A program made the position numbers and the translations under genes. This document shows, piece after piece, positions 8,363 through 17,960 of a stretch of 32,185 bases of DNA. The DNA is from an uncultured Flavobacteriaceae bacterium (GTDB lineage: Bacteria > Bacteroidota > Bacteroidia > Flavobacteriales > Flavobacteriaceae). How positions within the stretch are numbered: position 1 is the first letter of the stretch; each line of letters begins with the position of its first letter. The DNA lies in assembly GCA_913043275.1 (NCBI GenBank), contig CAJWLL010000026.1, positions 1 to 32,185 on the forward strand. Reading direction: 5' to 3'. The notes under the pieces were generated by a model that was not told the DNA's origin, searched no databases, and was given only the letters and a program-made list of their open reading frames with translations.

Positions 8363-9832
8363 TCAACTTGATAGTATATCTCTTTTCACTTCACCTGAAA
8401 CGTCAGTTAGTCTGAACCTCCTACCTTGGGTTTTATAAATCATTTTTTCATGATCAACACCAAACTGATGGAGTAAGGTTGCTTGCAAGTCATGGACATG
8501 CATGGGGTCTTTGACAATGTTATATCCAAAGTCATCAGTCTCTCCATAACTGAATCCGGGTTTGATTCCCCCTCCTGCCATAAAAATGGTGAAGGATCTT
8601 GGGTGATGATCTCTGCCATAGTCATTGTCGGTAAGTCTCCCCTGACAGTAGTTTGTTCGGCCAAATTCTCCACCCCAAATCACCAAGGTGTCTTCCAACA
8701 GCCCTCTTTGTTTAAGGTCCATTATTAAGGCAGCTGTTCCTTGATCCACATCCTCTGACTGACGTTTGATTTGCGCAGGGAGATTGTCGTGTTGATCCCA
8801 GCCCGTATGGTACAACTGAACAAAACGTACATCCTTTTCTATCAAGCGACGGGCCAAAAGACAATTTGCGGCATATGTGCCAGGTTGATAAGAGTTTTTG
8901 CCATACATCCGCAAAATATGATCCGGTTCGTCACTAATATCCATTACATCAGGGACTGAGGTTTGCATTCTATAAGCCATCTCGTAATTTGAAATGCGAC
9001 TGTTAATTTCGGGATCACCAAATGTTTTTTCTTGCGATTCATTGAGAACGGCCAAATGATCCAACATGTTTCTTCTTTCGCTTTTGGAAACTCCTTCAGG
9101 ATTTTGCAGATACAAAACAGGATCTTTACCAGAACGGAATTGTACTCCCTGATGCAGTGAACTTAAAAAACCATTGCCCCACAAACGTGAATACAAGGGT
9201 TGGGGTTGAGGCTTGCCATTACCAGTAGAAAGTAAAACGATAAAGGAAGGCAAATTGTCATTTAGACTCCCTAAACCATAGCTCATCCACGAACCTATAC
9301 TTGGCCGACCTGGCAATTGGGAACCAGTTTGAAAAAAAGTAATTGCTGGGTCATGATTAATCGCCTCAGTATGCATCGATTTTACAAAACACAACTCGTC
9401 CACAACTTTAGAGACATGCGGCATCAAATCACTCACCCAAGCGCGAGATTCCCCATATTGCTTAAAATTATAAAGACTTCCTGTGACGGGAAATTTGTCT
9501 TGACTAGCAGTCATACCAGTTAATCTTTGCCCTTTCCTAATCGAATCGGGTAAATCCATTCCCCGGTATTTGTTTAGATAAGGCTTAAAATCAAACAAAT
9601 CCAATTGTGAGGGTCCTCCACTTTGAAAAAGATAAATCACCCTTTTGGCCTTGGGTGCAAAATGAGGTAGAGGTAATGGACCAGCTTGTAATTGAGGACC
9701 CAAAGAATCAGGAGAAGTCATGTTAAACGGATCGAGCAAACTTCCCAAAGCTAAACCGCCAATACCAAATCCCATATTTTTTAGAAAATGGCGACGGTTG
9801 TTGTTTTGAAAATATTTTTTTAATTCTTGCAT
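8363..9832 (-). CDS. DUF1501 family protein with Tat signal
   Basis: This is a 489-aa member of DUF1501, a family related to the sulfatase/alkaline-phosphatase fold and of unproven activity. The N-terminus has a twin-arginine export signal NRRHFLK at residues 12-18, followed by a hydrophobic Gly-rich segment. It is therefore probably exported folded and may carry a metal. Family blocks include FQSGGPSQLDLFDFKP, EAINHDPAITFFQTGS, SIGSWMSYGLGS, LYHTGWDQHDNLP, WGGEFGRT and GRDHHPRSFTIFMAGGG, rich in the His and Asp expected of metal ligands. It starts 3 bases after the DUF1553 gene and ends 4 bases before the cytochrome gene, so the three are tightly coupled. DUF1501 is regularly encoded next to PSCyt1/DUF1549/DUF1553 proteins. 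Confidence 0.88.
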   Translation of the reverse strand: MQELKKYFQNNNRRHFLKNMGFGIGGLALGSLLDPFNMTSPDSLGPQLQAGPLPLPHFAPKAKRVIYLFQSGGPSQLDLFDFKPYLNKYRGMDLPDSIRKGQRLTGMTASQDKFPVTGSLYNFKQYGESRAWVSDLMPHVSKVVDELCFVKSMHTEAINHDPAITFFQTGSQLPGRPSIGSWMSYGLGSLNDNLPSFIVLLSTGNGKPQPQPLYSRLWGNGFLSSLHQGVQFRSGKDPVLYLQNPEGVSKSERRNMLDHLAVLNESQEKTFGDPEINSRISNYEMAYRMQTSVPDVMDISDEPDHILRMYGKNSYQPGTYAANCLLARRLIEKDVRFVQLYHTGWDQHDNLPAQIKRQSEDVDQGTAALIMDLKQRGLLEDTLVIWGGEFGRTNYCQGRLTDNDYGRDHHPRSFTIFMAGGGIKPGFSYGETDDFGYNIVKDPMHVHDLQATLLHQFGVDHEKMIYKTQGRRFRLTDVSGEVKRDILSS

Positions 9833-9835
9833 TAG

Positions 9836-12163
9836 CTAGCTTTTTTGAGAGGTTTCATCTAAATTATAAATTAAATGAGCTAGAGAAATATAGCTTTTCA
9901 TTTCTAAATCAATTTTACTCATTTCGGCTGTTTTTTCTGCGTAGATCTCCCATACTGTATCCCGATAATCGATCATTTCGGACAAGGCCTTTCGGCTAGG
10001 TTTTCGCCCAGTAATTCGCCTATGAAGGGCAACAATTCTATCTTTATCTCTTTTAATTTCACTTTTGAGGATCAATGAGGCAATGGCCTCAGCTGCATTT
10101 TGAACCTGTGGATCATTCAAGAGAATCAGAGATTGCAAAGGTGTACTAGTTTTCTGACGCTCTACAGTGCAGTAATCTCTAGTGGAAGCGTCGAAAGTAA
10201 TCATACCTGGAGGAGGGACAGTTCTTTTCCAGTATGTATAAAGGCTTCTACGGTATTGATTTCCATTGATCGATACAATATAGCGCTTAAGGGAATTGGA
10301 TGTACTCCCTCCGGTCATTTCATCCCATAAACCTGGTGGCTGATAGGGTTTAACACTGGGACCACCTATTCGGTCCACAAACAAACCACTACTTACCAAT
10401 ACATTGTCTCTTATCATTTCCGCTGTAAGCTTTTGTCTTGGAAAAACAGACAAATATTGGTTTTTAGGATCAATACTCAACTGTAAAGCATTAGGTTTAC
10501 TAGATTTTTGATAGGTTGAGGACATGACTATTCTTTTGATCATCTTTTTAGTATCCCAGCCCTCTTCCATAAAAGTCACCGCCAACCAATCCAATAATTC
10601 TGGATGGGTAGGTAATGACCCTTGATTTCCAAAATCAGAGGGTGTGGCTACAATACCCATGCCAAAAAATTGTTGCCACAGATTATTCACCGCTACCCTC
10701 GATGTTAAAGGATTTTTAGGATCAAAAAGCCATTTTGAAAGCCCTAATCGATTCTTAGGGAAATGAGCTTCAAAGTTCAAGATATTGCTTGGCATTCCCC
10801 CTTCAACTTTATGCTCTGTAGGAGAGTCATAGGCTCCACGATTCAGAATGTAGGTATTTCGTAAACTCTCTACCTCTTCCATGACCATTACCTCCAACTC
10901 TGGTATGCTGTCTGGCATTTTGATAAAAGAAAGTTCTTCTTTTACTGTACTTTGATCAAGTTTCAAGTTTGGTCTAGGTGCTTTATTTTCGTAGGAAATT
11001 CTACCTTCTTCGTCAATTCGGTTGAAAAAGTCAAATAAATTAAAAAAATCTTTTTGGGTGAGCTCATCGTATTTGTGGTCATGACAACGCGCACATTCCA
11101 TTGTTAATCCCATCAATGATTTGGCTGTAGTTACGACACGATCCGCAACATACTCAACACGGTATTCCTCCTCAATTACACCCCCTTCTTGGGTTATCAT
11201 ATGATTGCGGTTAAATCCTGTGGCTAATATTTGTTCTTTGGTTGCAGTAGGTATCAAATCACCCGCTAGTTGCCAGGTAATAAATTTATCATAGGGAAGA
11301 TTTTTATTATATGCATGAATCACCCAATCACGCCATGGCCACATTGTTCGTTCAGTATCATCTTGATATCCATTCGTGTCTGCATATCGTGAGATATCCA
11401 TCCATATTGATGCCATACGCTCTCCATAGGAAGGAGATTGCAGTAAACGATCCACTACCTTTTCATATGCATCATCAGAAAAGTCATTAAGAAAATTATC
11501 AATTTCACTAATTGAGGGTGGAAGCCCTATAAGATCAAAATACAAGCGTCGAAGCAGCATCTCTTTGGGTGCTTTAGCCGATGGCTTTAATCCTTTTTTA
11601 AACATTTGATTGGCAATAAAACGGTCAATTGTATCGGTGCTCGAAATGTCAAAATTATTTGCTATGGGATTACTTTTTACAGGAGGATTATATGCCCAGT
11701 GAGTATCCCATTCAGCACCCTGTTCAATCCACCTTTCAATGATTATTTTCTCTCTTTCGGTCAAAACTAAATTAGATTCTGGTGGAGGCATCTGGTGAGA
11801 AGCTCGAGTTGAACGAATGCGATTAACCAACTCACTCTTATTCGTATAACCAGGAAAAATAATCTGTTTACTGTTATCTTCTATACTTGGTCTGTACCAG
11901 TTATCCTTAATATCCAGCCTAAACTCACCCCGAACAGATTTGGGATCAGGGCCATGACATGTGTAACATTTGTCAGAAAGAATCGGTTTAACATCAAAAT
12001 TATAGCTGATTTCTTCAGGTACAGGGCCATTGATGTTATCTCGATCCACAATATAACTGAGAAGAACCGTTTTACTTTCGGGTTCATCTTTAAAGAAATA
12101 CTTAACACCAAAAGCAAAAACAAAGGCACCTATAAAAAACAATTGAGGTGTAAATTTTTTCAA
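9836..12163 (-). CDS. PSCyt1-DUF1549-DUF1553 protein (planctomycete-type cytochrome c)
   Basis: This is a 775-aa exported protein with an N-terminal hydrophobic segment at about residues 6-24. The PSCyt1 cytochrome c domain has CYTCH at 66-70 and a probable Met ligand in HQMPPP. DUF1549 (about 175-385) contains DLIGLPPS, GERMASIWMD and a second CxxCH at 355-359 (CARCHDHKYD). DUF1553 follows (about 465-740; NPLTSRVAVNNLW, THPELLDWLA, RRSLYTYWKR, TPLQSLILLNDP). The linker between the two DUFs is shorter than in many planctomycete members. The start codon is TTG, forced because an in-frame stop lies six codons upstream and the next ATG comes after the first heme motif. It is the first gene of the accessory operon. 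The family is certain; enzymatic activity is not established. Confidence 0.88.
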   Translation of the reverse strand: MKKFTPQLFFIGAFVFAFGVKYFFKDEPESKTVLLSYIVDRDNINGPVPEEISYNFDVKPILSDKCYTCHGPDPKSVRGEFRLDIKDNWYRPSIEDNSKQIIFPGYTNKSELVNRIRSTRASHQMPPPESNLVLTEREKIIIERWIEQGAEWDTHWAYNPPVKSNPIANNFDISSTDTIDRFIANQMFKKGLKPSAKAPKEMLLRRLYFDLIGLPPSISEIDNFLNDFSDDAYEKVVDRLLQSPSYGERMASIWMDISRYADTNGYQDDTERTMWPWRDWVIHAYNKNLPYDKFITWQLAGDLIPTATKEQILATGFNRNHMITQEGGVIEEEYRVEYVADRVVTTAKSLMGLTMECARCHDHKYDELTQKDFFNLFDFFNRIDEEGRISYENKAPRPNLKLDQSTVKEELSFIKMPDSIPELEVMVMEEVESLRNTYILNRGAYDSPTEHKVEGGMPSNILNFEAHFPKNRLGLSKWLFDPKNPLTSRVAVNNLWQQFFGMGIVATPSDFGNQGSLPTHPELLDWLAVTFMEEGWDTKKMIKRIVMSSTYQKSSKPNALQLSIDPKNQYLSVFPRQKLTAEMIRDNVLVSSGLFVDRIGGPSVKPYQPPGLWDEMTGGSTSNSLKRYIVSINGNQYRRSLYTYWKRTVPPPGMITFDASTRDYCTVERQKTSTPLQSLILLNDPQVQNAAEAIASLILKSEIKRDKDRIVALHRRITGRKPSRKALSEMIDYRDTVWEIYAEKTAEMSKIDLEMKSYISLAHLIYNLDETSQKS

Positions 12164-12199
12164 TAATTTATGTCTTTTTTAAAATTATAGCACAATTTA

Positions 12200-12229
12200 C
12201 TAAAATATTGGAATAAACATGAAAGTCAA
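12200..12229 (-). promoter_or_regulatory. Candidate promoter of the cytochrome/lyase operon
   Basis: On the minus strand a TTG (12227-12229) is followed after 19 bases by TATTTTAG (12200-12207). This matches the flavobacterial TTG-N17-23-TAnnTTTG pattern in all but one position. Transcription would begin about 30 bases before the TTG start at 12163. It lies in the 102-base gap after glyA, so the operon can be expressed independently of glyA. Confidence 0.45.
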
Positions 12230-12265
12230 AACACTCTCAAATCTTTTGATAGTTATATAAAAGTA

Positions 12266-13543
12266 TTAGTTTGCGAAGAGAGGTCGGCCTTCCATCAATT
12301 GATTGACTTCTTTTGCTACAGCTTCAATGCTTTTCTCATCCTCAGGATTGGAAATCACCCGATCAATTAAGTTCACTATGGTCTCCATATCCGCTTCTTT
12401 TAGTCCACGAGTGGTAACTGCAGCCGATCCAAATCGAATTCCAGAGGTCACAAAGGGGGATTTATCATCAAAAGGAACCATATTTTTGTTGGCAGTAATA
12501 TCCGCCTTAACCAAAGCCTGCTCAGCTGCTTTTCCAGTAATGTCCTTGTTTCGCAAATCAATCAACATCATATGATTGTCTGTTCCTCCAGAGATCAAGT
12601 TATAACCTATTTTTAAGAAAGCCTCTGCCATGGTGCTCGCATTTTTCCTTACCTGTAACATATAATCTTTAAAGCCAGGGGTCAAAGCCTCACCAAAAGC
12701 AATTGCTTTGGCGGCCACTACATGCTCCAAGGGTCCTCCTTGGTTGCCAGGAAAAACAGCCATGTCCAACAAATAGGACATCTTTCTTAAAATGCCATTT
12801 TTTAGCGCAATGCCGAATGGATTATCAAAATCCTCACCCATCAAAATAAGTCCTCCTCTAGGACCTCTTAGTGTCTTGTGAGTTGTAGTGGTCACTACGT
12901 GACAATAAGGAATTGGATTGGAAAGCAATCCAGTAGCAATCATGCCAGATGGATGCGAAATATCGGCCAATAAAAAAGCGCCTACTTGATCTGCAATAGC
13001 CCGAAACCTTTTAAAATCAATATCTCGTGAATATGCCGAAGCCCCTGCAATAATCATTTGTGGTTGCACTTTCTTGGCGATGGCCAAAATATTGTCGTAA
13101 TCCAATATTCCTGTATCTTTTTGAACACCGTAAAAGTGGGCTTTGTATAAGCGTCCAGAGAAATTAACTGGAGAACCGTGGGTTAAATGTCCGCCGTGAG
13201 ATAAGTCAAACCCTAATATTCTATTACCCGGTTTTAAAAAAGCATGAAATACCGCCGTATTGGCTTGAGAGCCAGAATGCGGCTGTACGTTGGCATAGGT
13301 TGCACCAAACAATTCCTTGGCGCGATCTATAGCAATTTGTTCTATTTGATCCACAACCTCACATCCACCATAGTAACGTTTACCGGGATAGCCCTCTGCA
13401 TATTTATTAGTCAATACAGATCCCGTAGCCTCCATTACGGCAGGACTGGTAAAGTTTTCAGAAGCAATCAATTCAATACCATTCAACTGGCGTTGATTTT
13501 CTGAATTAATCAAATCAAAAATAGTATTGTCTCGTGCTCTCAT
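12266..13543 (-). CDS. glyA: Serine hydroxymethyltransferase
   Basis: This PLP enzyme interconverts serine and glycine and charges tetrahydrofolate with a one-carbon unit. Diagnostic features are LIASENF near residue 25, the block [18 protein letters not shown], the HGGHLTHG loop, and the PLP-binding lysine K223 in [14 protein letters not shown]. The length of 425 aa is normal. The ATG gives the expected N-terminus, and a TATTTTTG box lies 22 bases upstream. It is divergent from the NAD(P)HX repair gene. Confidence 0.97.
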   Translation of the reverse strand: MRARDNTIFDLINSENQRQLNGIELIASENFTSPAVMEATGSVLTNKYAEGYPGKRYYGGCEVVDQIEQIAIDRAKELFGATYANVQPHSGSQANTAVFHAFLKPGNRILGFDLSHGGHLTHGSPVNFSGRLYKAHFYGVQKDTGILDYDNILAIAKKVQPQMIIAGASAYSRDIDFKRFRAIADQVGAFLLADISHPSGMIATGLLSNPIPYCHVVTTTTHKTLRGPRGGLILMGEDFDNPFGIALKNGILRKMSYLLDMAVFPGNQGGPLEHVVAAKAIAFGEALTPGFKDYMLQVRKNASTMAEAFLKIGYNLISGGTDNHMMLIDLRNKDITGKAAEQALVKADITANKNMVPFDDKSPFVTSGIRFGSAAVTTRGLKEADMETIVNLIDRVISNPEDEKSIEAVAKEVNQLMEGRPLFAN

Positions 13544-13564
13544 CGTTCAATAAAATTTGGAATT

Positions 13565-13572
13565 CAAAAATA
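13565..13572 (-). promoter_or_regulatory. Candidate -7 box of glyA
   Basis: TATTTTTG on the minus strand is an exact TAnnTTTG match, 22 bases before the glyA ATG. No TTG is present 17-23 bases further upstream, so the call rests on the -7 box and position alone. Confidence 0.4.
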
Positions 13573-13588
13573 CGTTTTTAATAAAATC

Positions 13589-13616
13589 TTGATTATTTAT
13601 TACTAAATTAAATTTG
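13589..13616 (+). promoter_or_regulatory. Candidate promoter reading toward the NAD(P)HX repair gene
   Basis: TTG (13589-13591), a 17-base spacer and TAAATTTG (13609-13616) fit the flavobacterial promoter pattern in full. The box ends 125 bases before the ATG at 13742, which would give an untranslated leader of about 115-120 bases. The rest of the 198-base divergent gap is AT-rich, with no RNA gene or small reading frame that I can recognise. Confidence 0.4.
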
Positions 13617-13741
13617 AAATATTTTTAACAGTTCAGAAATAAAACTAACCCACGAAAATAAAAGACTAAAATACAATTTCTTAAATAAGATAAATCAAGA
13701 ATTAAATCTTAATAAATTGGCTAATTTGTAAATAACAATTA

Positions 13742-15250
13742 ATGAAAATCCTTAATCAATCGCAAATCCGTGAGGCTGACCACCAAACCATTAATAGAGA
13801 ACCCATTCCCTCCATTGCTTTAATGGAAAGGGCTGCAAAAGCCTGTATCGGGTGGTTGGTGGAACGCTATGATAAGACCCAATCCTTTTGTATAATCTGT
13901 GGAACAGGAAACAATGGTGGGGACGGACTGGCCATTTACCGGTTGCTAGCCGAAAAAAAATACCCCTGTAAATTGTTTGAATTTCCACTTGATAACAGTC
14001 CAAGCAAAGATTTTATCGAAAACAGAAAAAAAATTAAAATAGGGGAAATTAAAAAACTCACCCTTGAGGCGCTTTGTTCTCTTCCCGAAGAAGTTATCCT
14101 TATTGACGCCTTGCTTGGAACGGGAGTAAATCGACCGGTTAAAGGAATTTTAAAAAGAGTCATTCAAGAACTTAATAAACTTCCAAACACCATTTTGTCC
14201 ATAGACATTCCCTCAGGGCTCTTCCCCGAATTCAATAGTGAAAATTATACTGAAAGAATCGTACAGGCCAATCATACCCTTAGTTTTCAATTGCCTAAAC
14301 TGGCATTTCTTCTTCCTGAAAAAGGAGGAAAAACAGGTGAATTTCATTTGCTGGACATCAATTTATCGCCCTCTTTTTTGGACGAAGTCAAAACTCCCTA
14401 TAATTTCTTGACCTCCAAAATTGCAAATACTCTCTATAAATCCACCAATAAATTCGATCACAAAGGAACAAACGGACACCATTTATTGATTGCAGGCAGT
14501 AAAGGTAAAATCGGCGCCGCCATACTGGCAGCAAAGGCTGCCTTAAGAACGGGATTAGGGAAATTATCCATACTTACACCTCTATGCGGAGTGGAAATAT
14601 TGCAAAACAACATTACTGAAGCAATGATAGAATTAAACACAGGAAACAATTGTTTATCAGGATATTATGGTTTAAATTTTGATACAGTGTCTTTGGGCCC
14701 TGGCCTAGGGACTAGCGCCGATACTAAAGATTTTTTACATTCATTTTTTACTAAAACTAAAGTCCGTATGGTTATTGATGCTGATGCCATCAACCTAATT
14801 GCCCTCAATCCGAAATGGATCAAGAAACTACAGCAAAAAACGATACTTACCCCTCATCCCAAGGAATTTGAAAGACTTGTTGGGCCTTGGGAAGGCGATA
14901 AAGATAAATTGGAGCGTCTTATCGATTTCGTTAAACAAAACCAACTCATTTGTGTTTTAAAAGGTGCTCACACGGCAATCGCTCTTCCAGATGGAAACAT
15001 ATGGTTCAATAGCAGCGGTAATACAGGCATGGCTTCGGCAGGAAGCGGAGACGTACTTACCGGCATTATAGGAGGACTGTTGGCGAAAGGTTATACCCCC
15101 GAAAATGCAGCCCTTTTAGGAGTCTATGCCCACGGACGTGCTGCTGACATCCAAACTCAATCCCTCTCCCCTCCTTTTATGTTAGCCTCAGACATCATCG
15201 ACGGACTCAATGATGTTTGGAAGGAAATGGAAAATTTAGCGAAGAAATAG
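13742..15250 (+). CDS. nnr: Bifunctional NAD(P)H-hydrate epimerase / ADP-dependent NAD(P)H-hydrate dehydratase
   Basis: This enzyme repairs hydrated NADH and NADPH (NAD(P)HX). The N-terminal YjeF epimerase domain (about residues 1-215) interconverts the R and S forms; it shows GTGNNGGDGLA near 54-64 with D61, and SIDIPSGL. The C-terminal ribokinase-like dehydratase domain (about 230-495) shows GLGTSADT, LTPHPKEFERL and the catalytic NTGMASAGSGDVLTG loop with D437. The length of 502 aa is normal for the fused form. It is divergent from glyA. Confidence 0.95.
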   Translation: MKILNQSQIREADHQTINREPIPSIALMERAAKACIGWLVERYDKTQSFCIICGTGNNGGDGLAIYRLLAEKKYPCKLFEFPLDNSPSKDFIENRKKIKIGEIKKLTLEALCSLPEEVILIDALLGTGVNRPVKGILKRVIQELNKLPNTILSIDIPSGLFPEFNSENYTERIVQANHTLSFQLPKLAFLLPEKGGKTGEFHLLDINLSPSFLDEVKTPYNFLTSKIANTLYKSTNKFDHKGTNGHHLLIAGSKGKIGAAILAAKAALRTGLGKLSILTPLCGVEILQNNITEAMIELNTGNNCLSGYYGLNFDTVSLGPGLGTSADTKDFLHSFFTKTKVRMVIDADAINLIALNPKWIKKLQQKTILTPHPKEFERLVGPWEGDKDKLERLIDFVKQNQLICVLKGAHTAIALPDGNIWFNSSGNTGMASAGSGDVLTGIIGGLLAKGYTPENAALLGVYAHGRAADIQTQSLSPPFMLASDIIDGLNDVWKEMENLAKK

Positions 15251-15342
15251 ACAATTTGTCAGCTTTTGAAAGGCTAAACAAGACAAAACTGCGGCAATAG
15301 AGAGGTGGAATAAATCTTGATCGTTATTTATAAAAAACCGCC

Positions 15343-17943
15343 ATGAATCTGAATAATTTTACCCTAAAATCACAAGAGGTAGTGCAAACTGCCCAGCAGC
15401 TGACCCAGCAACTGGGACAACAACAAATAGAAAATGAACACCTCTTTAAGGCTTTATTGGATGTGGATGACAACGTATTACCTTTTGTTTTCAAAAAACT
15501 CCAGATTAATTTTTCACTATTAAAAAAACTAGCAAATAGTGCTTTGGATAGCCTGCCAAAGGTATCAGGAGGGGAAATCGCCCTCTCTCCCAATGCCTCC
15601 AAAACTCTTATCAAGGCTATCAACATCTCCAAATCCTCTAAAGATCAGTTTGTAGCTACCCAGCACCTATTGGTTGCCCTTTTCGACAATACCGGAAGCA
15701 TTAGTAAAATGCTAAAAGACCAAGGCGTAACAAAAAAAAGCTTGGAAGAAAGCCTTGTCCAACTTCAAAAAGGTGAAAAAATCACCTCTGCATCTGCAGA
15801 GGATCAATACAACTCCTTAGGTAAATATTCCAAAAACCTAAATCAACTTGCTAAAGACGGAAAATTAGATCCTGTGATCGGTCGTGATGAGGAAATCCGA
15901 CGTTTGTTGCAGATCATTTCTCGCAGAACCAAAAACAACCCCATACTTGTGGGAGAACCCGGAACAGGAAAAACAGCCATTGCAGAGGGATTGGCCCACC
16001 GCATCATCGACGGTGACGTTCCCGAAAACCTAAAACAAAAAGAAATATTTGCCCTAGATATGGGTGCGCTTATTGCCGGGGCGAAATACAAAGGAGAATT
16101 TGAAGAACGGCTTAAAAGTGTCATCAAAGAAGTCGTAAACAGCAATGGAGACATTCTCCTTTTTATCGACGAGATCCATACTCTGATCGGCGCCGGAGGT
16201 GGTGAGGGAGCCATGGACGCGGCCAACATACTCAAACCTGCCTTGGCAAAGGGTGAACTTCGAGCCATCGGTGCCACAACTCTGGACGAATACCAAAAAT
16301 ATTTCGAAAAAGACAAAGCACTAGAAAGACGTTTTCAAAAAGTAGTTGTTGATGAACCCGATACTGAGAGCGCTATTTCTATTTTACGCGGCATCAAAGA
16401 AAAATACGAAGCCCACCACAAAGTTCGGATAAAAGACGAGGCCATTATTGGCGCGGTAATACTATCCGGCCGTTACATTTCTAATCGATTCCTCCCCGAC
16501 AAAGCCATCGACCTAATGGATGAGGCCGCCTCTAAATTAAGAATGGAAATGAATTCCAAACCCGAAGAGCTCGACACCTTGGACCGAAAAATCAGACAGA
16601 TCGAAATCGAAATCGTTGCCATCAAGCGAGAAAAAGACAAAGAAAAGGTGACCAAGCTCAGCGAAGAACTATCCAACCTCAAAGAAGACCGCAATTCACT
16701 TTTCGCCCAATGGAGTAAAGAAAAAGAGCAGGTGGACAAAATCCAACAAGCCAAGCAGGAAATCGAGAACTACAAACTGCAAGCCGACCGAGCCGAACGT
16801 GAAGGTGATTATGCTACAGTTGCCGAAATACGCTATGGTAAAATCAAAAATTCTCAGCAAACTCTCGACCGACTGCACCGTAAATTACTAGAATATCAAG
16901 AAAAAGAAATTCTTATCAAAGAGGAAGTAAACTATGACGACATCACCGAAGTAGTCGCCAAATGGACTGGTATACCTAGCAACAAAATGCTACAGTCCGA
17001 CAAAGAACGATTGCTAAATCTAGAAAAAGAAATCCACAAACGCATGGTCGGTCAAGAAACCGCAGTAGAAGCAGTTTCTGATGCCATCCGACGAAGCCGT
17101 TCGGGACTGCAAGACCAAAACCGTCCTATTGGTAGTTTTCTATTTCTCGGAACCACAGGAGTGGGAAAAACAGAATTGGCCAAATCCCTGGCCGAAGTGC
17201 TTTTCGACGACGAAAAGAACATCACCCGTATCGACATGAGCGAATACCAGGAGCGCCACGCCGTCAGCCGATTGGTTGGAGCACCTCCTGGATATGTAGG
17301 TTATGAAGAAGGAGGCCAGCTCACCGAGGCCGTCAGGCGAAAACCCTATTCGGTAGTACTTTTGGATGAAATAGAAAAAGCCCATCCCGACACCTTTAAT
17401 TTGTTATTGCAAGTACTCGACGAAGGAAGATTGACGGACAATAAGGGGCGAACTGCTGATTTTAAAAATACCATTGTAATCATGACCTCCAATCTTGGAA
17501 GCCATGAAATCAAAGCTGAATTTGAAGCCCACGAAGATTTTGACCAAGCCCAAGAAAAAGCCAAAGAAACAGTTTTGCAATTGCTTAAAAACACCATAAG
17601 GCCGGAATTCCTTAACCGAATCGATGACATCATAATGTTTTCTCCCCTTACTGCCCGAGAAATCGAATCCATTGTCCGCTTGCAATTCAAAATTTTGGTC
17701 AAAAGGCTAACAGAGCAAGAGCTCGATATCTCTGCTTCAGACGAAGCCATTGCCGCACTATCTCAGTGGGGGTTTGAACCGGAATACGGCGGAAGACCTG
17801 TCAAAAGGGTGATGCAAAAAAGAGTACTCAATGCTTTAAGCAAGTCCTTGTTGGCTGGAAAAATAGATAACACAAAGCCCGTTTTGATTGATCAATTTGA
17901 TGGACAAATCGTATTCCGAAATACTGAAAAGACTAAGGAATAA
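15343..17943 (+). CDS. clpB: ATP-dependent chaperone ClpB
   Basis: This hexameric Hsp100 disaggregase threads protein aggregates together with DnaK. Its 866 aa contain an N-terminal double Clp repeat (about 1-145), AAA domain 1 with Walker A GEPGTGKT at 204-211 and Walker B LLFIDEIHTL, a long charged coiled-coil middle domain (about 405-525), AAA domain 2 with Walker A GTTGVGKT at 603-610, and the small C-terminal D2 domain. The middle domain distinguishes ClpB from ClpA and ClpC. The coding sequence reads as noticeably richer in G and C than its neighbours, as expected for a strongly expressed gene. The ATG gives the usual MNLNNFT-type start. smpB follows 17 bases after the stop. Confidence 0.97.
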   Translation: MNLNNFTLKSQEVVQTAQQLTQQLGQQQIENEHLFKALLDVDDNVLPFVFKKLQINFSLLKKLANSALDSLPKVSGGEIALSPNASKTLIKAINISKSSKDQFVATQHLLVALFDNTGSISKMLKDQGVTKKSLEESLVQLQKGEKITSASAEDQYNSLGKYSKNLNQLAKDGKLDPVIGRDEEIRRLLQIISRRTKNNPILVGEPGTGKTAIAEGLAHRIIDGDVPENLKQKEIFALDMGALIAGAKYKGEFEERLKSVIKEVVNSNGDILLFIDEIHTLIGAGGGEGAMDAANILKPALAKGELRAIGATTLDEYQKYFEKDKALERRFQKVVVDEPDTESAISILRGIKEKYEAHHKVRIKDEAIIGAVILSGRYISNRFLPDKAIDLMDEAASKLRMEMNSKPEELDTLDRKIRQIEIEIVAIKREKDKEKVTKLSEELSNLKEDRNSLFAQWSKEKEQVDKIQQAKQEIENYKLQADRAEREGDYATVAEIRYGKIKNSQQTLDRLHRKLLEYQEKEILIKEEVNYDDITEVVAKWTGIPSNKMLQSDKERLLNLEKEIHKRMVGQETAVEAVSDAIRRSRSGLQDQNRPIGSFLFLGTTGVGKTELAKSLAEVLFDDEKNITRIDMSEYQERHAVSRLVGAPPGYVGYEEGGQLTEAVRRKPYSVVLLDEIEKAHPDTFNLLLQVLDEGRLTDNKGRTADFKNTIVIMTSNLGSHEIKAEFEAHEDFDQAQEKAKETVLQLLKNTIRPEFLNRIDDIIMFSPLTAREIESIVRLQFKILVKRLTEQELDISASDEAIAALSQWGFEPEYGGRPVKRVMQKRVLNALSKSLLAGKIDNTKPVLIDQFDGQIVFRNTEKTKE

Positions 17944-17960
17944 GTTGTTAACTTTACCTG

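Noticed and set aside
12184-12189. TATAAT on the minus strand before the DUF1553 gene, as a sigma-70 type -10
   Set aside because: No -35 lies 16-18 bases upstream, and Bacteroidota use TAnnTTTG promoters; the TTG-N19-TATTTTAG site fits better.
15843-16316. Long open frame on the minus strand inside clpB (157 codons)
   Set aside because: It is fully antisense to conserved AAA-domain coding sequence, is rich in Ser and Pro as expected for a shadow frame, and shows no domain.
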